Assembly: GCF_012926615.1 (NCBI RefSeq)
Contig: NZ_JABBNU010000012.1
Location: forward strand, 124,001-188,000
DNA: 64,000 nt
Direction: 5' to 3'
From: Marinigracilibium pacificum
GTDB lineage: Bacteria; Bacteroidota; Bacteroidia; Cytophagales; Cyclobacteriaceae
In this document: piece by piece, positions 1 to 10,300 of the stretch
How the letters are laid out: each line of letters opens with the position of its first letter
Position numbering within the stretch: position 1 is the first letter of the stretch
Made by a program: the position numbers and the translations under genes
Notes under the pieces: model-generated
The model's input: the letters and a program-made list of their open reading frames with translations, nothing else
Told to the model about the DNA's origin: nothing
Databases searched by the model: none

Positions 1-762
1 GCAAATTCCGGTTATTGATAGGTCCTCTTCTTGTAGTTTTTTGCAAGCGTAGCTAATTCTCATTTCGGTAAGAAACTGTATGTAAGTTTTGCGCGTGCGT
101 TTTTTAAAGTATCTACAAAAAGACTGTACTGTCATATTTGATATTTCAGCTACTTCTTCAAGTGTAATATCACGTTGAAATTCGTTTAAGGTAAACTGAT
201 AGATGTCGTTTATTCGTTTTGCCTGTGATTCTGTATAATTATTTCTTAATTCAGAAGTCAGAATCTGGTGTTCTGATGAGCTGGCAAGAATTTGCAGGAT
301 TGAGAGAAGCTCAATTACTTTGTTAAGATTATCCATTTCTTTTATACCCTCAATCCTTGGGCGTAGTAACTTTGCTGTTTGTGGATCAATTTTTAATGAC
401 TGGTGTTTTTTTATGAATTCACCAATAAAATGAGTTTCTGGAAGACTAAAAAACTTATCTCCAAAGAGGTTGTCATTAAAAAATATAGTAACACTATATG
501 CACGATTTTCATTTTCTTCCTCATAAAATCTATTGTCATTTTTGAATACATGAGGAACATTACTGGCAATTAAAAACACATCCCCAGGCTTAAAGTTACC
601 AACATAGTCTCCTATAAGTGCAGTGCCGTCACTTTCTATAATTACAGTTAGTTGAAATTCAGGATGTTTGTGAAGAATATCATAGAAATGAAGTTCGTCA
701 TCAACCTGAATTAGAAAGGATGAGTTAACTGCTTTGGGAACTTTAAAAGGAAGTACTTTCAT
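1..762 (-). CDS. AraC-family transcriptional regulator (3' end cut by window edge)
   Basis: About 254 residues are visible from an ATG at 762, and the frame stays open to base 1, so the C-terminus lies outside the window. The N-terminal part has the spacing of a cupin-like sensor fold (phrases such as FKPGDVFLIASNVPH). The C-terminal part carries the first helix-turn-helix of an AraC domain (ITLEEVAEISNMTVQSFCRY) and the start of the second (MRISYACKKL). It is the last gene visible on the strand that carries the hydroxyproline genes, 168 bases after the Xaa-Pro aminopeptidase. A local role in sensing hydroxyproline or a pathway intermediate is therefore plausible, but the sequence does not prove it. 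The family call is firm. The ligand and targets are inference. Confidence 0.85.
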   Translation of the reverse strand, partial: MKVLPFKVPKAVNSSFLIQVDDELHFYDILHKHPEFQLTVIIESDGTALIGDYVGNFKPGDVFLIASNVPHVFKNDNRFYEEENENRAYSVTIFFNDNLFGDKFFSLPETHFIGEFIKKHQSLKIDPQTAKLLRPRIEGIKEMDNLNKVIELLSILQILASSSEHQILTSELRNNYTESQAKRINDIYQFTLNEFQRDITLEEVAEISNMTVQSFCRYFKKRTRKTYIQFLTEMRISYACKKLQEEDLSITGIC

Positions 763-930
763 GCCTGATTTACTTTTGCCTTTACCTAAAGTAATAATAT
801 TATTTAATCATTGTTAAAGCAAATCAACCATCAAAATAGGGTAAAATAGTATTAGTTTTGGTTAATATCATAACATTACTAGCAATTGTAGCATTTAAAC
901 TAAGTTTTGAAGCAGCTTGCTTAAGTTCGA
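763..930. other. Intergenic gap between aminopeptidase and AraC genes
   Basis: 168 AT-rich bases with no convincing ORF and no stem-loop followed by a T-run. The AraC gene could be read through from the operon or have its own promoter here. I found no clear TANNTTTG element on the minus strand. Confidence 0.4.
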
Positions 931-2304
931 TTATGATCGTTTCAAATCCTCTATTTCTTCTGTTGTCCTGGCAAGTGGCTTACCTAATAACTTATAACCT
1001 TTTTCAGTAATGAGGAAATCATCTTCTATGCGAATACCTCCAAAATCACGGTATTTTTGAAGATTTCCATAATTTATGAACTCTTCGTTCTTCTTAGTTT
1101 TTGACCAAAGATCAATAAGATCGGGTATGATGTAAATGCCAGGTTCTACTGTCAGGACAAAACCTTTTTTAAGTGCCTTGCCTAACCTCAGTGACTTAAG
1201 ACCAAATTCGGTGCTTTTTGTTAAATCATTGGTATACCCGACATATTGTTCACCCAGATTTTCCATATCATGGACGTCAAGTCCCATCATATGCCCTAAG
1301 CCACATTGGAAAAACATAGTGTGGGCTCCATTCGCAACAGCTTCTTCGGTATCACCCTGCATCAGGTTGATTTGCTTTAGTCCGTCAACAAGAGTTTTAC
1401 AGGCTAAAAGGTGAATGTCTTTGAATAAAACTCCCGGCTTTAATGCCTCGATAGCTGTCAAATGGGCATTTAACACTATATCATAAATTTCTTTTTGCCT
1501 TGAAGTATATTTAGGGCCTACGGGAAAGGTTCTGGTCATATCTCCTGCATAACGCATGGAAGTTTCAGCCCCACTATCACAAAGAAACAAGTCGCCATCT
1601 TGAATTGTATTGCCATGGTAATAGGTATGCAATGTGTTACCATTTATTGTTCCGATAATCGGGAATGATAAATTTCCACCATCTGCAATAGCTTCAGCAT
1701 GTACCTTGGCCACCACTTCAGATTCCTTTATGCCAGGCTTACCATACTTTATTGCAGCCGTATGCATTTTTACCGTTGTGTTTACCGCTTTTTCAATTTC
1801 GATTATTTCCTCATCGGTCTTTATTTCACGGAGACTCACAATAGCCCTGATCAGTTCTACTGATTTATGTTCAGAGACTTTATTTAAAGGAATTGATAAC
1901 CATTCTGCGAGTTTTATAGCTTGTTCTGGTCTGTATGGAGGTAGAAAATGAACTTTCTTTTTAGAGGAAAGATAATGGGTAAGTTCTCTTAATGGTTTTG
2001 TGTTTTGAACACCAACTTTGGAACCACATTCATGCATAGATGGCTGCTTTCCAGTCCAGATAATCTGATCAATAGTAAAGTCATCACCAAATAAAATCGC
2101 CTGACCATTTTCATCAATTACTGCCACAAGATTTTGCAGATCAAGTCCGAAGAAATATAAAAATGAGCTGTCTTGTCTGAAGTGATAATGGTTGTCTTTA
2201 TAATTCATGCTACTATCTTCATTTCCGATAAGTAGAATGATTCCATCACTTACTTTTTGTCTAAGTTCTTTTCTTCTGGTGGTATAGGTATCTGGTTGAA
2301 ACAT
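931..2304 (-). CDS. pepP: Xaa-Pro aminopeptidase (M24B, aminopeptidase P family)
   Basis: 457 residues, the usual length for aminopeptidase P: an N-terminal creatinase-like domain (about 1-170) and a pita-bread M24 catalytic domain (about 180-440). All five dinuclear-metal ligands can be placed: two Asp in LCDSGAETSMRYAGDMTRTF, His in GLGHMMGLDVHD, Glu in LTVEPGIYI and Glu in GGIRIEDDF. The family removes an N-terminal residue that precedes proline. There is no signal peptide, so it is probably cytoplasmic. It lies 54 bases downstream of the D-amino-acid dehydrogenase gene on the same strand, which fits a role in releasing proline or hydroxyproline from imported peptides for the pathway encoded upstream. 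The enzyme call is strong. Action on hydroxyproline peptides is inferred from position. Confidence 0.92.
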   Translation of the reverse strand: MFQPDTYTTRRKELRQKVSDGIILLIGNEDSSMNYKDNHYHFRQDSSFLYFFGLDLQNLVAVIDENGQAILFGDDFTIDQIIWTGKQPSMHECGSKVGVQNTKPLRELTHYLSSKKKVHFLPPYRPEQAIKLAEWLSIPLNKVSEHKSVELIRAIVSLREIKTDEEIIEIEKAVNTTVKMHTAAIKYGKPGIKESEVVAKVHAEAIADGGNLSFPIIGTINGNTLHTYYHGNTIQDGDLFLCDSGAETSMRYAGDMTRTFPVGPKYTSRQKEIYDIVLNAHLTAIEALKPGVLFKDIHLLACKTLVDGLKQINLMQGDTEEAVANGAHTMFFQCGLGHMMGLDVHDMENLGEQYVGYTNDLTKSTEFGLKSLRLGKALKKGFVLTVEPGIYIIPDLIDLWSKTKKNEEFINYGNLQKYRDFGGIRIEDDFLITEKGYKLLGKPLARTTEEIEDLKRS

Positions 2305-2358
2305 GTGGTTAACGTTGGTTTGTTTAATTGAGATTTAAATTTAGATCAGAATTTTATT

Positions 2359-3603
2359 TTAATTATATCTGTTAGGGTTTAATTGTGAAATGTCAATGTT
2401 CGTCTTGTGACCTGCGATTATTTGACTTATTAGCTTACCGGTGATAGGTCCTAAGCTCATGCCCATCATTGCATGCCCGGTAGCTGCAGTAAGGTTAGTG
2501 TAGTTTTTGAATCTGCCAATGTATGGAAGTCCATCCGGAGAGCAGGGTCTTAATCCTACCCAGGTTGGAGCAGAGAGAAAGTCTTTTTCTTTAAATTGGG
2601 GATAATATTGCGGGATTGATTTAAATATTCCGGCTAGACGTTGATGGCTGATGCTCATATCAGTGCCGTTGAGTTCCATTGTACCCCCAAACCTGATTGA
2701 ATCACCCATGGGAGTAACCGAAACACGTGCTTCGCAAAGTAGTGAACATATTTCAGGCTTAGTAGCAGGGTTCTCAACCATAACACTATAGCCTTTTCCC
2801 CCTTGCATAGGAATATTAACCTCTAATGATTGAAGTAAATTTGTTGACCAGATACCGGCAGCTATAATAAACTCATCGGCAATAATCTCCTGATGTGTTG
2901 TTTCAAGACTGGTAACTTTATTTCCATTTATATTGATAGACTCCACTTTATCAGAAATAAATTTCACTCCTTTTTGCTGAAGGACCAGGTGCATCTGATT
3001 CATAAACAGAGTTGGGTTAAAGCAAGCATCTAACGGGAAGTATACTCCTCCTTCGACATCAAGTTCGACATTTTTGTCAATCTCCATTAATTCACGGGGA
3101 GATAGTACTTCTGCCGGAATCCCCAGTTTGTTTGATAATCTGGCTACATGTGTTTCTTCTTCAAGTCCCTTTTTTGTTTTGCAGAGCATAAACAGACCCT
3201 TCGTTTTGAGCGAGAAGTCAATATTCTCTTTTTCTTGAATGTCCAGATAAAGTTCTCGACTGGATAGGTTTAAGTTACTAAGAACAGATTTAGAATTTTC
3301 TACATGCTTTGCTGTGGAGGCTTTATAGAATTTTAATCCCCATGAAATGAGATCACTGTTAAGCCTGGGATGAATATGGAAAGGACTATCAGGTCTTAAC
3401 ATCCATTTAAGCCCCATGAGAATAACACCGGGAGCAGCAAGGGGAATAAAGTGACTTGGCACAATCATTCCCGCATTGCCATAAGAACAACCTTTTTTTT
3501 CTAAATCATCACTGATAACCGATACTTCATAACCCAGTGCATTCAAATAATAGGCGGAACATAAACCTACAACTCCACCACCAACTATAGCTACTTTTTT
3601 CAT
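2359..3603 (-). CDS. FAD-dependent D-amino-acid (probable D-hydroxyproline) dehydrogenase
   Basis: 414 residues of the DadA/glycine-oxidase type (DAO family). An N-terminal dinucleotide fold with VAIVGGGVVGLCSAYYL binds FAD, and the C-terminal part has GLRPCSPDGLPYIGR and ATGHAMMGMSLGP, typical of the family. In the known hydroxyproline pathway such an enzyme oxidises cis-4-hydroxy-D-proline to pyrroline-4-hydroxy-2-carboxylate. The gene starts only two bases after the stop of the epimerase gene that would make its substrate, so the two are almost certainly co-transcribed. The general flavoenzyme call is firm. The substrate follows from the neighbours, and a plain D-amino-acid dehydrogenase remains possible. 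It is a single-chain type, not the multi-subunit D-hydroxyproline dehydrogenase of some proteobacteria. Confidence 0.85.
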   Translation of the reverse strand: MKKVAIVGGGVVGLCSAYYLNALGYEVSVISDDLEKKGCSYGNAGMIVPSHFIPLAAPGVILMGLKWMLRPDSPFHIHPRLNSDLISWGLKFYKASTAKHVENSKSVLSNLNLSSRELYLDIQEKENIDFSLKTKGLFMLCKTKKGLEEETHVARLSNKLGIPAEVLSPRELMEIDKNVELDVEGGVYFPLDACFNPTLFMNQMHLVLQQKGVKFISDKVESININGNKVTSLETTHQEIIADEFIIAAGIWSTNLLQSLEVNIPMQGGKGYSVMVENPATKPEICSLLCEARVSVTPMGDSIRFGGTMELNGTDMSISHQRLAGIFKSIPQYYPQFKEKDFLSAPTWVGLRPCSPDGLPYIGRFKNYTNLTAATGHAMMGMSLGPITGKLISQIIAGHKTNIDISQLNPNRYN

Positions 3604-3605
3604 AG

Positions 3606-4607
3606 TTATATCACTTGAAATCCATTTGCATAGGGGTCGCGTTCGTCAACAATTATGGTATTGTATCCGGTAATCATTGCCCAGCCTTCTATGCTTGGAA
3701 TTATTGCTTTAAAGTCGCCAACAGTTGTTTCATCTTCGATAATTCCTTTAAACTGAGAGCCAATAAAGCTTTCATGGACAAAGCTGTCTCCCTTTTTTAG
3801 TTTTCCTTTAGCATACCATTGGGCCATTCTTGCGGAAGTACCGGTTCCGCATGGAGACCTGTCAATTGCCTTATCTCCATAGAAAACTGCATTTCTTGCG
3901 GTGGAATCATTATTCAAAGTATCACCAGTCCATAATATATGACTCAATCCCCGTATTGAGCTGTCCTCAGGATGAACAAAGTCATATACTTTATTGATGT
4001 TTTCACGTAAAATCCGGCTCCAGCTAATCAATTGGTCTGCTGTATAAGCCTGTACACCTTCAAAGTTTTGTTGAGGATCTACAATAGCGTAAAAATTGCC
4101 TCCATAAGCTACATCTACCTTGAGATCACCTAACCCAGAGCAAAACGTATCCAAATTTTCAGCAGCTAAATAGGAGGCAATGTTTGTTAATTTAACGGCA
4201 GTTACTTTGCCGTCAGTTTGTTTATAATCAATCTGAACGATTCCTGCAGGAGTTTCCAGTCTCAGATGTCCTGGTTTTTTAGGAGTAATAAGTCCTTCCT
4301 CAATGGCAATGGTTACTGTACCGATTGTGCCATGTCCGCACATAGGCAGGCATCCGGAAGTTTCAATAAAGAGCACAGCCACATCATTTTTAGGATCACT
4401 TGGAGGATATAAAATACTTCCTGACATCATATCATGACCTCTTGGTTCAAACATAAGACTCTTTCTTACCCAGTCATGTTCTTTCAGGAAGTGTTGTCTT
4501 TTCTCACTGATGTTATTTCCTTCCAGAGTTGGTCCACCACCAGCAACCAGTCTTACCGGATTACCGCAAGTATGTGCATCTATACAGAAAAAGGTTTTTT
4601 TGTTCAT
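3606..4607 (-). CDS. 4-hydroxyproline 2-epimerase (proline racemase family)
   Basis: 333 residues of the proline racemase superfamily. Both catalytic cysteines of true racemases/epimerases are present: Cys90 in PMCGHGTIG and Cys253 in RSPCGTGTS. In the related 3-hydroxyproline dehydratases the first is replaced, so a dehydratase is unlikely. The reaction would be trans-4-hydroxy-L-proline to cis-4-hydroxy-D-proline, the first step of catabolism. The flanking genes encode every later step (dehydrogenase, deaminase, semialdehyde dehydrogenase), which favours hydroxyproline over proline as substrate. It is cytoplasmic, with no signal peptide. Spacing is 13 bases to the upstream aldehyde dehydrogenase gene and two bases to the downstream dehydrogenase. 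Confidence 0.92.
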   Translation of the reverse strand: MNKKTFFCIDAHTCGNPVRLVAGGGPTLEGNNISEKRQHFLKEHDWVRKSLMFEPRGHDMMSGSILYPPSDPKNDVAVLFIETSGCLPMCGHGTIGTVTIAIEEGLITPKKPGHLRLETPAGIVQIDYKQTDGKVTAVKLTNIASYLAAENLDTFCSGLGDLKVDVAYGGNFYAIVDPQQNFEGVQAYTADQLISWSRILRENINKVYDFVHPEDSSIRGLSHILWTGDTLNNDSTARNAVFYGDKAIDRSPCGTGTSARMAQWYAKGKLKKGDSFVHESFIGSQFKGIIEDETTVGDFKAIIPSIEGWAMITGYNTIIVDERDPYANGFQVI

Positions 4608-4620
4608 TGGGGTTGATGTT

Positions 4621-6201
4621 TTAGATACTATTTTGAGTCAGATTACCATTTACCTTTCTCCATATTCCAAGAGGATTATTGTTTTTTAATTCATCTGGTA
4701 AAGCATTGTCAGGAAAAGACTGGAAAGACAGAGGTCTCACAAATCTCTTGATTGCATCTGTACCTACGGAAGTATATTTGCTATTTGAAGATGATGGGAA
4801 AGGGCCACCATGATGCATGGCATGACAAACTTCAACGCCAGTTGGTACGCCATTAAATATGACTCTTCCTGCAACATGTTGAGCGGCATTTACAATTTCC
4901 TTGTACTGAGATAACTCCTCAGATTCTGCCATGATAGTTGATGTTAATTGCCCTTTAGTGCTTAAAATAACCTTTTTAAGCTCATCCTGATCTTTACAAG
5001 TAACCACCAGGGAAAAAGGACCGAAAACTTCCTCAGTCAAATGCGGATTTGATAAGAATTCTTCGCCGCTGACAGAGGCTACAGTTGCATTTCCGAGATT
5101 AACACCATCAGTTTGTTTTGCAGCTCCAAGAAGCTGAACGCCGTTTTGGTTTAATAATATTTCTCTTGATTTTATGAAACTGCTGTGAATTCCTTCATTG
5201 AGCATAGGTGCAGGAACAGCCTTTTCAATTTCTTTAGCCAGAGCAAACATAAATGAATCTAATAACGGGCTTTCGATCCCCAGGATTAACCCTGGATTGG
5301 TACAAAACTGACCAACACCAAGGGTTATGGAAGCAGCATATTGCTTTGCTAAGTCATCTGCTTCTTTAAGCTTTCCGGGTAAAAGAATTACAGGGTTAAT
5401 GCTTCCCATTTCAGCAAAAACAGGAATTGGTTCTTCTCTTTCTGAAGCCGCCTTGAAGATAGCCATCCCGCCATTATAAGAGCCTGTAAAGCCTACAGCT
5501 TTTACTTCCGGATGTTTGACAAGTTGCTGACCGAGTTTATTTCCACTGCCATTAAGACTTGAGAAAATACCATCAGGCATCATTGTTTTTTTAGCGGCTT
5601 TGGAAATTGCTCCTGCTACAAGCTCGTTTGTTCCGAGATGAGAGCCATGAGCTTTTACTATTACCGGGTTCCCGGCGGCAAGTGCCGAAGCTGTGTCTCC
5701 ACCGGCTGTAGAAAAAGCCAAAGGAAAGTTACTAGCAGTGAAAACTACAACAGGACCTATCGGGACGGACATTTTACGGATATCGGGTTTTGGCAGTGGC
5801 TCTCTATCAGGTTGAGTAGTATCTATTATTGCTTCAACCCATGAGCCTTCCCTTAATAATTCAGCAAATAATTTTAGCTGGTTGATTGTCCGTCCGCGTT
5901 CGCCGGTAATTCGAGCTGCGGGGAGTCCACTTTCTTTAACTGCAGTATCTATGAGTTCATCACCAAGAGCCAGAATTTCTTCTGCAATAGCTTCCAGGAA
6001 GGAAGCTTTTTTCTCTCCTGAGTAATACCTATATGTTTCAAATGCTTCAGAGGCTTTAGATACAGCCATATTTATTTCAGAATCCGAAGCAATATGAAAC
6101 TTATTCAAGGGGGTGGAATTGCTGGGATCAATAGATTCCATTACACAGGAATCCTGGGCAGTTTGAGAAAAACCAATTATATTTTTACCATGTATGGGCA
6201 T
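4621..6201 (-). CDS. Alpha-ketoglutarate semialdehyde dehydrogenase (ALDH family)
   Basis: 526 residues, typical of the ketoglutarate-semialdehyde branch of aldehyde dehydrogenases, which is longer than the average ALDH. Catalytic Glu264 lies in VFAEMGSINP and catalytic Cys300 in GQFCTNP, with the usual spacing. The cofactor-site phrase VGFTGSYNGG is also present. The reaction is 2,5-dioxopentanoate to 2-oxoglutarate with NAD(P)+, the last step of hydroxyproline breakdown and also of some sugar-acid pathways. It lies 19 bases downstream of the deaminase gene that would make its substrate. The operon position decides the assignment to hydroxyproline over pentose or uronate catabolism, although uronate from pectin could reach the same intermediate. 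Confidence 0.9.
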   Translation of the reverse strand: MPIHGKNIIGFSQTAQDSCVMESIDPSNSTPLNKFHIASDSEINMAVSKASEAFETYRYYSGEKKASFLEAIAEEILALGDELIDTAVKESGLPAARITGERGRTINQLKLFAELLREGSWVEAIIDTTQPDREPLPKPDIRKMSVPIGPVVVFTASNFPLAFSTAGGDTASALAAGNPVIVKAHGSHLGTNELVAGAISKAAKKTMMPDGIFSSLNGSGNKLGQQLVKHPEVKAVGFTGSYNGGMAIFKAASEREEPIPVFAEMGSINPVILLPGKLKEADDLAKQYAASITLGVGQFCTNPGLILGIESPLLDSFMFALAKEIEKAVPAPMLNEGIHSSFIKSREILLNQNGVQLLGAAKQTDGVNLGNATVASVSGEEFLSNPHLTEEVFGPFSLVVTCKDQDELKKVILSTKGQLTSTIMAESEELSQYKEIVNAAQHVAGRVIFNGVPTGVEVCHAMHHGGPFPSSSNSKYTSVGTDAIKRFVRPLSFQSFPDNALPDELKNNNPLGIWRKVNGNLTQNSI

Positions 6202-6220
6202 AATGTTGCTTTGTTAATGA

Positions 6221-7159
6221 TTAATTGAGAATGGGCTGCTTTTCTTTCAAACTTAAATATTCAGGCAGTTGAGGTCTTACACTTAATGACTCATCAATAA
6301 TTGCCAGAACTCGCTCTCTTTCCTGACCTGATAGAGGCATTCTTGGTAGTCTTACGTGCTCTGTGCCCAGATTAACTTTTGCTTCGGCAAGTTTTATGTT
6401 TTGTACAAGCTGAGGGTTGATATCAAGTTCAAGAAGAGGAAGGAACCATCTGTAGATATCAAGTGCTTCCTGATGTCTTCCAGCTTTTTGAAGTTGATAA
6501 ATGGCTACTGTTTCTTTAGGGAAAGCACATACAAGTCCGGCAACCCAGCCATTTGCTCCCATAAATAAACTCTCCAGAGCCAAAGTATCTACACCACACA
6601 ATATTTTAAAGCGATCGCCAAAACGGTTGATCATTCTGGTGACATTGCTTACGTCCCTTGTAGATTCTTTTACCGCCTGGATGTTGCTTTCCTCAGATAA
6701 AGCCTCAAACATATCAAGAGTAACCTCAATTTTATAGTCGACCGGGTTGTTGTAAATCATTATCGGCAAGTCCGTAGATCTGGCAATCGCTTTAAAATAT
6801 TCTACAGTTTCTAGATCAGTTGCTTTGTAACGCATTGGAGGGAGAACCATCAGACCACTAGCTCCTGCTTCCTTTGCTTTTTGAGCAGTATCAATAGCGG
6901 CTTCGGTACTTTGTTCGGCAATGTTAAGTATCACAGGTACTTTACCATCTACTAACGATACTGTATGTTTTACTAAACCAAATTTTTCAGCATTTGTAAG
7001 CGAACTAGCCTCTCCAAGAGTGCCGCCTAAAATAATACCATCCACACCAGCTTCAAGTTGTGCTTCAAGATTTTTCTCAAACCACACCAAATCCAGTTTG
7101 TTGTCAGGTGTGAATTTTGTTGTGACTGCTGGGAAGACCCCGTTCCAATTGATTTTCAT
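6221..7159 (-). CDS. DapA-family lyase, probable pyrroline-4-hydroxy-2-carboxylate deaminase
   Basis: 312 residues with the TIM-barrel layout of the dihydrodipicolinate synthase/N-acetylneuraminate lyase family. The Schiff-base lysine is Lys164 in QAVKES, and the catalytic tyrosine region is IMIYNNPVDYK. The N-terminal GVFPAVTTKF and GGTLGEASSL match the substrate carboxylate-binding loops. In hydroxyproline operons this family converts pyrroline-4-hydroxy-2-carboxylate to 2-oxoglutarate semialdehyde with loss of ammonia. It is the first gene of the operon and is followed at 19 bases by the dehydrogenase using its product. DapA itself is unlikely in this neighbourhood. The family is certain and the substrate is a strong contextual inference. 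Confidence 0.87.
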   Translation of the reverse strand: MKINWNGVFPAVTTKFTPDNKLDLVWFEKNLEAQLEAGVDGIILGGTLGEASSLTNAEKFGLVKHTVSLVDGKVPVILNIAEQSTEAAIDTAQKAKEAGASGLMVLPPMRYKATDLETVEYFKAIARSTDLPIMIYNNPVDYKIEVTLDMFEALSEESNIQAVKESTRDVSNVTRMINRFGDRFKILCGVDTLALESLFMGANGWVAGLVCAFPKETVAIYQLQKAGRHQEALDIYRWFLPLLELDINPQLVQNIKLAEAKVNLGTEHVRLPRMPLSGQERERVLAIIDESLSVRPQLPEYLSLKEKQPILN

Positions 7160-7186
7160 AGTAACTTCTAATTTCTTTTATGATTA

Positions 7187-7213
7187 CAAAACTAGAAGAT
7201 GAAGAAAGGCAAA
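7187..7213 (-). promoter_or_regulatory. Possible promoter of the hydroxyproline operon
   Basis: On the minus strand, TAGTTTTG (7194-7187) matches the Bacteroidota -7 element TANNTTTG about 27 bases before the deaminase start. A TTTG lies upstream (7213-7210), but the spacer of about 15 is shorter than the usual 19-23, so this is tentative. Confidence 0.35.
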
Positions 7214-7326
7214 GTATTTACTATTTAATCCAAACCTGATACTATTTTATCAAGTTGATGTGGTGATGGGGTTAAATTGGTTGATTATTGTATCAATTAT
7301 TAATATTCAATCAAGAATTATATGAA

Positions 7327-10300
7327 TCAAAAATTACCAAACTTCTCAGCATAAGCAGAAGGGGTGATGTTATAGTACTTGCGGAAACATTTTGAAAAGT
7401 ATTTTGGATCCTTAAATCCTACCTTATAGCAAACATTAGAAACGCTTATTTCTCCTCCTTCCAATAGATTACAAGCTCTTTTCATCCGGACCGATGTTAT
7501 AAATTCTTTCGGAGTCTGGTTTGTCCAGGCCTTTACCTTGTTAAATAAAGCTGTTCGGCTCATCCCAAGCTGTTGACTAAACTGAGGAATGTCAAATGCC
7601 GGTTCATCAATGTTTGAATATATTATCTCTAATGCTCTTTTAAACAGTTTCCTCTCTTCAGCATCCTGGGTATTGATTTCAAGTTCAGAAAACTCACCAG
7701 AGGATTTAACCCTGATTTTAGCTGCTGAATTAATCAGGTTATTAATGCTTAAAACCAGCTCAGAAGGAACAAATGGCTTGGTAATATATGCATCTGCACC
7801 TGATTGTAACCCTTCAATTTTTTGTACTGAGGATGATGCTGAAGTAAGCATAATAACTGGGATGTGGTTCGTTCGGGAATCTTCTTTTAGCTTTTGGCAA
7901 AGTGAAGTTCCTTCCATAACCGGCATAATTACATCAGTAAGGATAATGTCAGGTTTTACTGTAATTGCCTTCTCCAGACCTTGCTGTCCGTGTATGGCTG
8001 TGTCAACTTCGAAATGTTCAGACAATATTTCATTAACATAGTTCCTGAAATCATCATTGTCTTCAACAATTAGTATTTTTGATGATTTTGCATTCGTTAA
8101 TTTATCAAGCTTTGACAGTAATGGCGAATCTGTTTTTATTGGAATTTCTTTTGGCTTTTTATTTTTATCTCCGGTTTCTTTGAGACATTTAATTTCTGTG
8201 TTAATCTGGTTAAGGTTGAAATGTGATTTTCCTTTTTTTAGACTTACAATGAAATCGCTTCCCTGGTTTTCACCACTTTTGACCATTATTTTGCCTCCGT
8301 GGCCTTGCACAATTCTTTGAGCAATATGAAGACCTATACCACTTCCCTGATTAAAATGCTTTTGATATTTTCTGTTACTAGCTACTTCATAGTATCTATC
8401 AAATATTTTTGAAATAAATTCAGGGTCTATTCCCTTTCCATTATCCCTGATTGATATATTAACTTGATCGTCTGTTTCAGATACCTCAATCTCGATTTTC
8501 CCGCCTGATTCGGTAAATTTAAATGCATTTGATATCAGGTTATAAAAAACTTTTTCTAATTGGAAAGGGTCATAATAAATTGAAATTGAATCTTTTGATG
8601 CAATGAGGCTAAACTTAAAACCTTTCATTTTTGCATAATCATCAAAAGATGAATAGACATCCTGTAACAGATTTACAATGTTTCCTTCAGATACCTTGAT
8701 GTCAATCTTTCCTTCTTCAAATTTTCTGAAATCCATTATTTGATTGACAAGGTTTAATAGCTGGTTAGCATTTCTCTCAATTACTTTTAGCTTGTCAAAA
8801 GTTGATTTGCTCCCATTAAAGTCGCTGATAAGTTGTTCTGTTGGAGCTAAAATCAAAGTTAGCGGGGTTCTGAAATCGTGACTGATGTTAGTGAAAAATT
8901 CAAGTTTTGATCGGTTTAATTCTTTCTGTTTTTCCTTATCAATTCTTTCCATTCTAAGTTGATGCTTCAGAATCCATTTTGATTGTAAAAACCTGTATAA
9001 CTGAAATAGGGAAAAAATCAATATCATTAAATATGATATATATGCCCACCATGTTTGCCATGGAGCAGGATTAACTTTTATGGTCAGAGTTTCAGGGTCA
9101 GAATTGAAATTTGATTTGGCATTTTTTACTTCAAAAGTATATGTTCCCGGTTTTTGCAGGGTATAGGCAACCTCGTTATTATCTGTTGTGCGCCATTCGT
9201 CATTCAAGCCTTTTAATCTGTATTTGTATATGTTAGTTGATAAACTTGTATAATCAGGTGACGAGAAACGAATGATAAATGATGTGTTGTCATAATTTAA
9301 ACTTACATATTTTGTGTAGGCAATATTGACAGCAGTATCCTTACCATTAATTATAAATTGGTTTAGAATAATTTTTTTGTTGTGTTGGGCTTTTATTAGA
9401 AAATCCGGATTAAAAAGTGTTGCTCCTTCAACACCTCCAATAATTATTTTACCGTTATTTCTTCTTATAATCGAGTTGTTGATAAATTCATTATTAAGAA
9501 ATCCTTCACCGAAATTGTAGATAGTTGAAGTCTTTCTTTTAGAATTATAATTTAACAGACCAATATTGGCGGCTATCCATAAATTGTTTTTTGCATCTTC
9601 TATAATGCTAAATGCAGTCACGAAATTTGCCTGATCAATATTTAAATCATACCTATTGAATGTCTCGCCATCAAATTTAAGGACTCCAAGTTCCTTGGTT
9701 CCCGCATAAATTGTTTTATCTCTACTTTGATAAAGGCAGTTGATATTAGCACCATATTCGGTTTCAGAATTAAAAAGATACTGATTTAACCGGGGTGTTT
9801 TATTCTTCATTTCCGAATAAGGCAGCTTGTTTAGTCCTTTGTCAGTTCCTATCCAAAGATTGTTTTCATTGTCTGACATTAAACATCTAATCCTGCTATT
9901 TGTCAAATCAGTTTGACTTGTTGATTGTATCTCTTTAATATTTCCGGTTTCACTGTTGAACGAAATAAGACCATCGCCAAAAGTTGCAAAATGAATAAAT
10001 TCATCTGTCTTTTTTATATCATAAACAGCTTTATTAAGGAGAGCCACCCATAATTCTTCTGAAATATCTTTGAGGATAAACTTTTCTGTTTTTAAGTTAA
10101 AACAAAAGCTCCCACTTTTTAAAGTACCTATCCAAAGTAGATGGTCATCAACAAATAGTGCTTTGATATTATCATTATTGACTTTATTACTGAGTATGCT
10201 TGAAAGCTCTTCCAGAAATTTTCCATTTTTATCAAAAACACTAATGCCGTTTCCTTCGGTTCCATAGTAAATGTTTTGATTGTCATCTTCCACTATAGAA

